DNA of 30,183 bases, taken from the NCBI GenBank assembly GCA_038258425.1, contig JBBSPV010000044.1:1-30183 (forward strand), given 5' to 3'. Below are positions 1 through 9,098 of this stretch, piece by piece. Origin of the DNA: DATLGB01 sp038258425 (GTDB lineage: Bacteria > Actinomycetota > Thermoleophilia > Solirubrobacterales > Solirubrobacteraceae). Position 1 is the stretch's first letter. Every line of letters starts with the position of its first letter. A program made the position numbers and the translations under genes. The notes below the pieces were generated by a model. It saw nothing but the letters and a program-made list of their open reading frames with translations. It was not told the DNA's origin and did no database searches.

Positions 1-244
1 GCCGGCCCGCCGGCCCGCCCGCCCGCCGGCCCCGCCCGGTCCTCGCCGACGAGCGCCTCCAGCTCCTCGACCGCCTGGGCGGGCGCGTGCCGAGGGTGCG
101 CGCCCCCACACGCACCGTCGGCACGGGATCGTCGAGAGCTCGCGAGATGCTGGTCCTGCTCGTCGCCGTGCCGTGGGTACGCCCGGGTGTCTCACGAAGC
201 TCGCCGCCGGGACGAGATTCGTGCGCCACCGCCGGGCGCGTCCC
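1..244. other. No gene supported; GC-rich left edge
   Basis: I cannot assign a gene here. The first 40 bases are a run of CCGGCCCGCC-like repeats. Several frames are open because the GC content is extreme. One minus-strand frame in about the first 100 bases has coding-like codon use but no ATG, GTG or TTG within this stretch from which to start. The plus-strand frame 3 looks coding-like at first, then loses its G/C third-position bias near position 125. The stretch probably holds the upstream region of mutY and perhaps the end of a neighbouring gene outside the window. Confidence 0.4.
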
Positions 245-250
245 TAGCGT
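245..250 (+). promoter_or_regulatory. Putative -10 element (TAGCGT), leaderless mutY
   Basis: TAGCGT matches TANNNT and ends 8 bases before the GTG at 259. The same spacing recurs before many genes in this window, so transcription probably starts at or next to the start codon. No convincing -35 element is seen. Confidence 0.45.
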
Positions 251-258
251 CCCCGGCC

Positions 259-1059
259 GTGGCCCTCGACGTCGACGCGCTGCTGGAGTGGTACGCCCGC
301 GTGCGCCGGCCGCTGCCGTGGCGGGCCACGCGGGATCCGTGGCCCATCCTCGTCTGCGAGGTCATGTGCCAGCAGACGCAGGCCGAGCGCGTCGTGCCGT
401 ACTGGGAGCGCGTCCTGGCCGCCTACCCGACGCCCGCCGCCTGCGCCGCGGCCGCCCCCGCCGACGTGCTGCGGCACTGGAGCGGCCTCGGCTACAACCG
501 GCGCGGCCTCGCCCTGCGCCGGGCCGCCGCCCACGTGGACGAGCACGGCTGGCCGCGCGACGCCGCGAGCCTGCGCGCGCTGCCCGGCGTCGGCCCGTAC
601 ACCGCGGCGGCCGTGGCGAGCTTCGCCTTCGGCGAGGCCGTCGCGACGGTCGACACGAACTGGCGCCGGGTGGTGGCGCGCTGCGGCGCCGAGCCGGCGG
701 GGCAGCCGTCCGCCCGCCAGGCGAGCCTCAACCAGGCGATGATGGAGCTGGGGGCCAGGGTCTGCACCGCGCGCCGGCCGCGCTGTGGCGCCTGTCCTGT
801 CCAGCCCGGCTGCGTGGCGGCCGACGCCGGCGGTCCAGCGGTCCCGCCGCGGGCGCCCGCCGGCACGCGGCCGCGCTTCGAGGGCTCGGACCGTCACCTG
901 CGCGGCCGCGTCGTGGCGGCGCTGCTCGCCGGCGAGCCCCTGCCCGCCGGGGCGGATCGCGTGCTCTCCGGACTCGAGCGCGACGGGCTCGTCGTGGCCG
1001 CGCGAGACGGGTCGATCGCCCTGCCCGCCGGTAGCATGGCGCCGTCCCGCACGACCTGA
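259..1059 (+). CDS. mutY: A/G-specific adenine glycosylase (MutY type), short form
   Basis: Base-excision repair glycosylase of the HhH-GPD superfamily, predicted to remove adenine mispaired with 8-oxoguanine. With a GTG start at 259 the protein has 266 residues. The catalytic Glu lies in CEVMCQQTQ (about E34). A helix-hairpin-helix LPGVGPYTAAAV is followed by the catalytic Asp in TVDTNWRRV (about D132). A [4Fe-4S] loop with Cys spacing C-x6-C-x2-C-x5-C sits near residues 169-185. The NUDIX-like C-terminal domain of classical MutY, which reads 8-oxoG, is missing. Only about 80 residues follow the cluster, and part of them (GSDRHLRGRV to DGSIALP) looks like a small winged helix. A GTG at 187 would add 24 low-quality residues; the start at 259 fits the family and has a -10 hexamer 8 bases upstream. 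The gene is followed after 15 bp by a co-directional gene. Confidence 0.85.
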   Translation: MALDVDALLEWYARVRRPLPWRATRDPWPILVCEVMCQQTQAERVVPYWERVLAAYPTPAACAAAAPADVLRHWSGLGYNRRGLALRRAAAHVDEHGWPRDAASLRALPGVGPYTAAAVASFAFGEAVATVDTNWRRVVARCGAEPAGQPSARQASLNQAMMELGARVCTARRPRCGACPVQPGCVAADAGGPAVPPRAPAGTRPRFEGSDRHLRGRVVAALLAGEPLPAGADRVLSGLERDGLVVAARDGSIALPAGSMAPSRTT

Positions 1060-1074
1060 GGCCGCAGGACGACC

Positions 1075-1686
1075 GTGCCCCTGGACCGCCCGAACACCCC
1101 AAAGCACGATCCCGACACCATGGCCGCCAGCACGGCCGAGCAGGTGCGCGGGATCCTCGAGGCGGCCCAGCAGGCCGCCGACCGACTCCGCACGGACGCC
1201 GGCGCCGAGGCGCGCGAGCACGTCGAGCGGGTGTCCGCGGCGGCGGGCGTGCTGCTCGAGCGCGTCGAGGCGCTGGAGGCGGAGACCTCGAACCTCCTCG
1301 ACGGTCTGCGCGTCGGAGCGAGCCGCCTCTTCTCCGATCTCGTGCTGCTGCAGGACACGGTCGGGGACCTCCGCGACGCCACCGCCGGCCTCCCGGCGGA
1401 CCTGCCCGGGACGCTCGAGCCCGAGCCCCAGCCGGCCCCGGAGGAGCTGCCGGAGGACCCGGCGGCCCCGGCGGCGCAGGACCCGGAGCCCGCCGAGCGC
1501 CCGGCCGACGAGGCCCCGGAGCCCGCCGAGCGGCCCGCCGACGAGGAGGGCGCGCGCCTCGTGGCCCTCAACCTCGCGCTCAGCGGCAGGCCGCGCGAGG
1601 AGGTCGAGGCCCACCTCGCGGAGGCCTTCGACCTTGAGGACCCGGCCGCGCTGCTCGACGACGTCTACGCGCGCACCGGCGGCTGA
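1075..1686 (+). CDS. Coiled-coil, Pro/Glu-rich hypothetical protein
   Basis: A 203-residue protein of unknown function. The GTG at 1075 has AGGA six bases upstream; an ATG at 1120 (MAASTAEQVRG) is an alternative start. Residues from about 20 to 100 are Ala/Glu/Arg-rich and predicted to form a coiled coil, loosely like DivIVA-type proteins. A Pro/Glu/Ala linker follows, with an imperfect 33-bp tandem repeat. The C-terminus (EEGARLVALNLALSGRPREEV to LLDDVYARTGG) is a compact helical motif that I recognise, from memory, in other Thermoleophilia hypothetical proteins. There is no signal peptide or membrane segment. The gene sits between mutY and the carboxypeptidase gene, with only one base between its stop and the next start, so it is probably co-transcribed. 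I do not propose a function. Confidence 0.8.
   Translation: MPLDRPNTPKHDPDTMAASTAEQVRGILEAAQQAADRLRTDAGAEAREHVERVSAAAGVLLERVEALEAETSNLLDGLRVGASRLFSDLVLLQDTVGDLRDATAGLPADLPGTLEPEPQPAPEELPEDPAAPAAQDPEPAERPADEAPEPAERPADEEGARLVALNLALSGRPREEVEAHLAEAFDLEDPAALLDDVYARTGG
1483..1545 (+). repeat. Two-copy imperfect tandem repeat, period 33 bp
   Basis: A 30-base segment at 1483-1512 recurs at 1516-1545 with two differences. It encodes EPAERPADE twice within the Pro/Glu-rich linker of the coiled-coil protein. It looks like a simple in-frame duplication in a disordered region. Confidence 0.8.
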
Positions 1687-1687
1687 C

Positions 1688-3247
1688 GTGGCGCTGACGG
1701 CGGGAGCGCCCGCCGAGCTCGCCGGCCTGCGCGCCCGCCTCGCCGAGATCGCCGACCTCCAGTACGCGGGCGGCCTGCTCTCCTGGGACCAGAACGTCTG
1801 CATGCCCCCCGCCGGGGCCGACGCGCGCGCGGAGCAGTCCGCGACGCTCGAGGGGCTCGTGCACGCCCGCATGACCGACCCGGAGCATGCGCGGCTCGTC
1901 ACCGCGCTGGAACCGTGGTCCGCGGCGCTGGACCCCGACTCGGACGACGCGCGCCTGATCCGCGTCGCCCGCCGCGACCTCGAGAAGGCGGTGCGGGTCC
2001 CGCAGGAACTGGCCGTCGAGCTCGCCCGGGAGTCCTCGCGCGGCTACGCCGACTGGATGCGCGCCCGGGAGGCGGGCGAGTTCGCGCCCTTCCGCGACGC
2101 GCTCAGCCGGCAGGTCGAGCTGCGCCGTCGCTACGCCGCCTGCTTCCCGGACGCCGAGCACCCCTACGACGTCCTGCTCGACGACTTCGAGCCGGGCATG
2201 ACCACCGCCGAGGCGCGGACGCTGTTCGAGGCGCTGCTGCCCCCGCTGAGCGCGCTGGTCGCCGAGGCCGCCGCCGACGACGGGCCGCCGATGGGCGGCG
2301 TGATGACCGGCACCTTCGACCTCGGCGTCCAGCGCACCCTGCTGCTCGACGTGCTCTCGACGATCGGCTTCGACCCCGAGCGCTTCCGCCTCGACGTCGC
2401 TCCGCACCCCTTCGCGATGTCGCTCGGCGCCGGCGACGTGCGGGTCACCACCCGCTACAGCTCCACGGACCTCGCCTTCTCGCTGTACTCCGGTCTGCAC
2501 GAGATGGGGCACGCGCTCTACGAGGCCGGCTACGACCCCGCCCTGCGCCGCTCCCCGTTGCACGAGTGCGCCTCCCTCGGCGTCCACGAATCCCAGAGCC
2601 GGCTGTGGGAGAACGCCGTCGGCCGCAGCCGGCCGTTCGCGGAGTGGCTGCTGCCGCGGCTGCGCTCCGCCTTCCCCGACGCCTACGCGGACCTCGACGC
2701 CGGCGCCCTGTACCGCGGCCTCAACGCCGTGCAGCGCACGCCGATCCGCACGGAGGCCGACGAGACGACCTACAACCTCCACGTCGGGCTGCGCTTCGAG
2801 CTCGAGCTGGCGCTGCTCGAGGAGCGCCTGGAGGTGGTCGACCTGCCTGCGGCCTGGAGCGACGGCCTGCGCCGCCTGCTCGGGATCGAGCCGGCCTCGG
2901 ACGCCGAGGGCGTCCTCCAGGACGTGCACTGGTCCCAGGGCCTGTTCGGCTACTTCCCGACTTACACCGTCGGCAACGTCGTCGCCGCCCAGCTGTGGAC
3001 CCAGCTGCGAGCCGATCTGCCCGACCTCGACGACGCGATCCGCGCCGGCGAGCTGCGACCGCTGCGCGAATGGCTCGGCGAGCACGTCCATCGCCACGGC
3101 CGCAAGTTCACCCAGCGCGAGCTGGTGCGCCGGGCCACGCGCGGCGAGCTGTCGCCCGAGCCGCTGCTGGCCTACCTGCGGGTCAAGCTCGCCGACGCCG
3201 GCGTCATTCGGGCGCCGGCCCCTCCGCCGAGCCCGCCACGTCGATGA
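1688..3247 (+). CDS. M32 family metallocarboxypeptidase
   Basis: A zinc carboxypeptidase of family M32 (thermostable carboxypeptidase Taq type), 519 residues, which is the usual family length. It trims C-terminal residues from peptides in the cytoplasm. The zinc site is HEMGH at about residues 271-275, and the third ligand is E301 in GVHESQSRLWEN. Other family signatures are present in order: APHPFAMSLG, GDVRVTTRY, PIRTEADETTYNLH and GYFPTYTVGN. The start is the GTG one base after the preceding stop, where the M32 N-terminal similarity begins (LRARLAEIADLQYAGGLLSWDQ). The frame stays open far upstream only because of GC content. The last 15 or so residues (RAPAPPPSPPRR) are a low-complexity extension that runs 44 bp into the convergent ftsH. 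Confidence 0.92.
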   Translation: MALTAGAPAELAGLRARLAEIADLQYAGGLLSWDQNVCMPPAGADARAEQSATLEGLVHARMTDPEHARLVTALEPWSAALDPDSDDARLIRVARRDLEKAVRVPQELAVELARESSRGYADWMRAREAGEFAPFRDALSRQVELRRRYAACFPDAEHPYDVLLDDFEPGMTTAEARTLFEALLPPLSALVAEAAADDGPPMGGVMTGTFDLGVQRTLLLDVLSTIGFDPERFRLDVAPHPFAMSLGAGDVRVTTRYSSTDLAFSLYSGLHEMGHALYEAGYDPALRRSPLHECASLGVHESQSRLWENAVGRSRPFAEWLLPRLRSAFPDAYADLDAGALYRGLNAVQRTPIRTEADETTYNLHVGLRFELELALLEERLEVVDLPAAWSDGLRRLLGIEPASDAEGVLQDVHWSQGLFGYFPTYTVGNVVAAQLWTQLRADLPDLDDAIRAGELRPLREWLGEHVHRHGRKFTQRELVRRATRGELSPEPLLAYLRVKLADAGVIRAPAPPPSPPRR

Positions 3248-5201
3248 CGGCGGCGGGACGGGGGACGCCCGCGGCGTCGTAGGCCTCGTCCTGGTCGACG
3301 GTCTCCTTCTCCAGCAGCGCCTTGGCGAGGGCGTCGAGGCGGGGACGCTCCTCCCGCACCAGCCGGGTGACCCGCTCGTGCGCGTCGTCGACGAGCCGGC
3401 GGACGGCGGTGTCGACGATCTGGCGCGACTCGTCTGAGGCCTCCTGGGCCATGTACGGGTTCGCGCCGTCGGCGGGGAGCACGGCCACGAAGCCGATCTC
3501 CTCCGACATCCCCCAGCGCCCGACCATCGCCCGGGCCAGGCCCGTGACCTGCTCGATGTCGGACTCGGCGCCGGTGGTGATCGTCTCGAACACGACCTCT
3601 TCGGCGACGCGGCCGCCCAGCGCGACGTCGATGCGCGCGTCCAGAGCCTGCTTGTCGTAGGAGATGCGGTCGGCGTCCGGGCTCGAGAACGTCACCCCGA
3701 GCGCCCGCCCGCGCGGGATGATCGAGACCTTGCGGACGGGATCGGCGCCCGCCGTGAGCATCCCGACGACCGCGTGCCCGGCCTCGTGGTAGGCCGTCCG
3801 GCGGCGGTCGGCCTCCGACATGACCATCTTGCGCGGGGCGCCGAGGACGATTTTCTCCAGGGAGTCCGTGAAGTCGCTCTGGGTGACCTTCGGGTGCTCG
3901 CGGCGGGCGGCCAGCAGGGCCGCCTCGTTGCAGAGGTTGGCCAGGTCGGCGCCGACCATGCCCGGCGTGATCGCGGCCACGCGATCCAGCCGCACGTCGT
4001 CGCCGAGCGGCACGGAGCGGGTGTGGACCTCGAGGATCCGCTGGCGCCCGTCGAGGTCGGGGGCGGGCACGGTGACGCGGCGGTCGAAGCGGCCCGGACG
4101 CAGGAGCGCGGAGTCGAGCACCTCGGGCCGGTTCGTGGCGCCGAGGACGATCACCGTGGCGTCGGAGTCGAACCCGTCCATCTCCGTGAGGATCTGGTTG
4201 AGCGTCTGCTCGCGCTCGTCGTTGGAGCCCGAGCCGAAGCCGGCGCCCCCGGACCGCGAGCGGCCCACGGCGTCGAGCTCGTCGATGAAGACGATGGCCG
4301 GCGCGGCCTCCTTGGCCTGCTTGAACAGGTCGCGCACGCGGGCGGCGCCCACGCCGACGATGGCCTCCACGAACTCGGAGGCCGAGGACGAGAAGAACGG
4401 TACGCGGGCCTCGCCGGCGACGGCGCGGGCCAGCAGCGTCTTGCCCGTGCCGGGCTGGCCCGCGAGCAGCACGCCGCGCGGGATGCGTCCGCCGAGGCGC
4501 TGGTAGCGCTCCGGGCTCTTGAGGAAGTCGACGACCTCCGTGAGCTCGTGCTTGGACTCCTCGATGCCCGCCACGTCGGCGAAGGTGATGCGCTGCTCGG
4601 CGGAGTCGACGCGGCGGGCCCGCGAGCGCGCGAAGTTCCCGAGCCCGCCGAGCCCGCCGCCGCCGGCGGCGCTCGCCCGGCGGGCCATCCAGACGAAGAT
4701 GCCGATCAGCAGCAGGACCGGGCCGAAGCCGAGCAGGATGCTCAGCAGCGTGCCGCGGCCGTCGTTGAGCGAGCGCGCCTCGATGACCACGCCCTTGTCG
4801 CGCAGCCGGCGCTCGAGGGCGTCGCCGTTGGCGAACTGCGGGATCTCGGTGTCGAAGCTCTTGGCCTTCTCGCCGTCCTTGGCCGGGTAGGTGACGGCCT
4901 GCTTGAACTCGCCCGAGACCGTCTCTCCCAGGGGCGAGATGCGCATGACGTTGCCCTTGTCGACCTGCTCGATGAAGGTCGGCGAGTAGGGCACCGTCAC
5001 CCGCGGGGTGGGCGGGGAGACGAGGTTGAGGATCAGGTAGTTCGCCGCGAGCAGCCCGATGACGATGACGAGGAAGCCGGGCCGGCGGAAGCGGCGCGCG
5101 GGGGGCGCCGGCGGGGTGTCCTGGTCCGACGACGAGGAGCTCGGCATGCGCGGCCGGCGCTCGTGGGGGGCGCTCGAGTCGCGTCGCAGTCCTCGCATCA
5201 C
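3204..5201 (-). CDS. ftsH: ATP-dependent zinc metalloprotease FtsH
   Basis: Membrane-anchored AAA+ protease for quality control of membrane and regulatory proteins, 665 residues from a GTG at 5201. Domain order: a short Arg/Ser-rich cytoplasmic head; transmembrane helix 1 at about 42-61; the FtsH extracellular domain; transmembrane helix 2 at about 151-174; AAA+ ATPase; M41 protease. Walker A is GQPGTGKT at 248-255 (usual form GPPGTGKT). Walker B is IVFIDELDAVG, and the second region of homology contains NRPEVLDSALLRPGRFDRR. The zinc site is HEAGH at 472-476, with a third ligand Asp near 548. The pore loop reads AIVGVG instead of the common FVG, so the aromatic residue is replaced by Ile. An ATG directly after the GTG and another at 5147 are alternative starts; a TAACCT hexamer 7 bases before the GTG favours 5201. 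It is divergent from uvrA. Confidence 0.93.
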   Translation of the reverse strand: MMRGLRRDSSAPHERRPRMPSSSSSDQDTPPAPPARRFRRPGFLVIVIGLLAANYLILNLVSPPTPRVTVPYSPTFIEQVDKGNVMRISPLGETVSGEFKQAVTYPAKDGEKAKSFDTEIPQFANGDALERRLRDKGVVIEARSLNDGRGTLLSILLGFGPVLLLIGIFVWMARRASAAGGGGLGGLGNFARSRARRVDSAEQRITFADVAGIEESKHELTEVVDFLKSPERYQRLGGRIPRGVLLAGQPGTGKTLLARAVAGEARVPFFSSSASEFVEAIVGVGAARVRDLFKQAKEAAPAIVFIDELDAVGRSRSGGAGFGSGSNDEREQTLNQILTEMDGFDSDATVIVLGATNRPEVLDSALLRPGRFDRRVTVPAPDLDGRQRILEVHTRSVPLGDDVRLDRVAAITPGMVGADLANLCNEAALLAARREHPKVTQSDFTDSLEKIVLGAPRKMVMSEADRRRTAYHEAGHAVVGMLTAGADPVRKVSIIPRGRALGVTFSSPDADRISYDKQALDARIDVALGGRVAEEVVFETITTGAESDIEQVTGLARAMVGRWGMSEEIGFVAVLPADGANPYMAQEASDESRQIVDTAVRRLVDDAHERVTRLVREERPRLDALAKALLEKETVDQDEAYDAAGVPRPAAVIDVAGSAEGPAPE

Positions 5202-5208
5202 TCACCAA

Positions 5209-5214
5209 AGGTTA
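5209..5214 (-). promoter_or_regulatory. Putative -10 element (TAACCT) of ftsH
   Basis: On the minus strand TAACCT ends 7 bases before the GTG at 5201, the spacing expected for a leaderless transcript. A weak -35 candidate (TTACTG) lies 18 bases further upstream. Confidence 0.45.
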
Positions 5215-5254
5215 GGCCCCGGGCTGAAGCCGCAGTAAGCGCGTTCTGGCGCGA

Positions 5255-5270
5255 TCGAACGTCCGTTCGC
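5255..5270 (+). promoter_or_regulatory. LexA/SOS box upstream of uvrA
   Basis: TCGAACGTCCGTTCGC contains GAAC-N4-GTTC, the core of the Gram-positive/actinobacterial LexA box (consensus near TCGAACNNNNGTTCGA). It overlaps where the -35 region and spacer of the uvrA promoter should be, so LexA binding would block uvrA transcription until DNA damage. It lies in the 88-bp region shared with the divergent ftsH, which may also be affected. Confidence 0.75.
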
Positions 5271-5275
5271 CACCG

Positions 5276-5281
5276 TAGACT
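5276..5281 (+). promoter_or_regulatory. Putative -10 element (TAGACT) of uvrA
   Basis: TAGACT ends 8 bases before the uvrA ATG at 5290, consistent with a leaderless transcript. GGAAGG at 5282-5287 could instead act as a ribosome binding site, but it would be only two bases from the ATG. Confidence 0.5.
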
Positions 5282-5289
5282 GGAAGGCC

Positions 5290-8202
<2,913 letters not shown>

Positions 8203-8208
8203 GGGCCG

Positions 8209-8230
8209 CGGTGCGGCGCCACCCGCACCG
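8209..8230. terminator. Hairpin between convergent uvrA and cupin gene
   Basis: Perfect 8-bp stem, CGGTGCGG paired with CCGCACCG, around a six-base loop, starting 6 bases after the uvrA stop. There is no T-tract, as is usual in very GC-rich actinobacteria. It may serve as a bidirectional terminator for the two convergent genes. Confidence 0.45.
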
Positions 8231-8250
8231 ACGGCGGCTGCGGCTGCGGC

Positions 8251-8631
8251 TCAGGCTCCGTATTCCGCGTCGCTGACGTGCTCGGCCCAGTACGTCGGCT
8301 CGCCGTGCTCGTCCGGCTCGGCGAGCGCGACGTGCGCCATCGGTGCCGCCGACGTCGCCCCGTGCCAGTGACGCTCGCCGGGGGCGAACGTCACGGCGTC
8401 GCCGGGCTCGAGCTCCGCCGTGGTGCCGTCCGCGCGCCCGACTCGCGCCACGCCGGTGACGACGTGCAGGGTCTGGCCGCGGGGATGGGTGTGCCAGGCG
8501 GTGCGCGCGCCGGGCTGGAAGGTCACCAGCAAGGCGCCGGGCGCGACGATCGGCAGCATCTCGACCGCGCCGGTGAACCACTCGGCCGGGCCGGGCCGGC
8601 GGGGTCGGTCGGCTGAGCGCATGACCTCCAT
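8251..8631 (-). CDS. Small single-domain cupin protein
   Basis: A 126-residue cupin of the small bicupin-half type often annotated as cupin domain protein or mandelonitrile lyase-like; the substrate is unknown. Cupin motif 1 is visible as PGARTAWHTHPRGQTLHVVTGVARV in outline: it has the His-x-His pair, but Gln stands where the usual metal-binding Glu would be. Motif 2 is PGDAVTFAPGERHWHGA, with the final metal His. The C-terminal part (VALAEPDEHGEPTYWAEHVSDAEY) matches the usual end of this group. The start is uncertain among GTG 8634, ATG 8631 and ATG 8622; a TACGGT hexamer 8 bases before 8631 favours that one. It is transcribed divergently from the arsR-like gene. Confidence 0.85.
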   Translation of the reverse strand: MEVMRSADRPRRPGPAEWFTGAVEMLPIVAPGALLVTFQPGARTAWHTHPRGQTLHVVTGVARVGRADGTTAELEPGDAVTFAPGERHWHGATSAAPMAHVALAEPDEHGEPTYWAEHVSDAEYGA

Positions 8632-8639
8632 CACCCGCG

Positions 8640-8645
8640 ACCGTA
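8640..8645 (-). promoter_or_regulatory. Putative -10 element (TACGGT) of the cupin gene
   Basis: On the minus strand TACGGT lies 8 bases before the ATG at 8631. It sits back to back with the arsR promoter about 30 bases away, so one regulator could influence both genes. Confidence 0.4.
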
Positions 8646-8674
8646 CCCGCCGGCGCCGTCGGGCGCACGCCGGC

Positions 8675-8704
8675 TTGACACATGCCCATATAGGTATGTA
8701 AGTT
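8675..8704 (+). promoter_or_regulatory. Promoter of the arsR-AHSA1 operon (TTGACA-18-TAAGTT)
   Basis: A consensus -35 TTGACA at 8675-8680 is separated by 18 bases from TAAGTT at 8699-8704. The ATG at 8712 follows 7 bases after the -10 element, so the message is probably leaderless. This is the strongest sigma-70-type promoter in the window. Confidence 0.75.
8680..8699. promoter_or_regulatory. Operator-like 20-bp palindrome
   Basis: ACATGCCCATATAGGTATGT is an imperfect palindrome; 16 of 20 positions agree with its own reverse complement (ideal form ACATRCCYATATRGGYATGT). It fills the space between the -35 and -10 elements of the arsR promoter. This is where an autorepressing ArsR dimer would be expected to bind. 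It is AT-richer than anything around it. Confidence 0.65.
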
Positions 8705-8711
8705 CCCGGGC

Positions 8712-9098
8712 ATGGCCCGCGCCGCGACCACGACCGACGCGTTCAACGCGGTGGCCGAGCCCCGGCGGCGAGCCATCCTCGACGCCCTGGTCACGGGCGA
8801 GCGCCCCGTCAACGCCCTCGTCGGCGAGCTCGGCCTGACGCAGCCGCAGGTGTCCAAGCACCTGCGGGTGTTGCGGGAGGTCGGAGCCGTCGAGGTCCGC
8901 GACGACGGACGGCGCCGGCTGTACCGGCTCAACGGACCGGCCCTCAAGCCGATCCACGACTGGGTCAAGGGCTACGAGCGCACGTGGACGGAGCGCTTCG
9001 AGCGCCTCGACGTCGTACTGGAAGATCTCAAACACCAGGAGGCAGCACATGCAGGCGACGAGCAGCGGCACGGCGACGGTCACGCTCCCGACGGATGA
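8712..9098 (+). CDS. ArsR/SdpR-family winged-helix repressor
   Basis: A 128-residue transcription regulator. The winged helix spans about residues 8-95 (FNAVAEPRRRAILDALVTGE, then a recognition helix around LTQPQVSKHLRVLREVGAVEV, and the wing DDGRRRLYRLN). There are no cysteine or histidine clusters of metal-sensing ArsR members; it resembles the SdpR-like group that is commonly paired with AHSA1/SRPBCC genes. The C-terminal tail (about residues 112-128) is Ala/Gly/His-rich and overlaps the next gene by 50 bp. The start codon is set by the leaderless promoter. It probably represses its own operon through the palindrome inside the promoter. The ligand is unknown. Confidence 0.9.
   Translation: MARAATTTDAFNAVAEPRRRAILDALVTGERPVNALVGELGLTQPQVSKHLRVLREVGAVEVRDDGRRRLYRLNGPALKPIHDWVKGYERTWTERFERLDVVLEDLKHQEAAHAGDEQRHGDGHAPDG

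Noticed and set aside
1..180. Possible 5' end of a minus-strand gene at the left edge
   Set aside because: One frame reads AQAVEELEALVGED with good codon use, but no ATG, GTG or TTG occurs upstream of it in that frame before mutY, and the translation soon turns into Gly/Ala repeats.
785..1687. Upstream extension of the M32 peptidase frame
   Set aside because: Residues before GTG 1688 are Pro/Arg-rich and overlap mutY and the coiled-coil gene in another frame. The M32 family starts at the chosen GTG.
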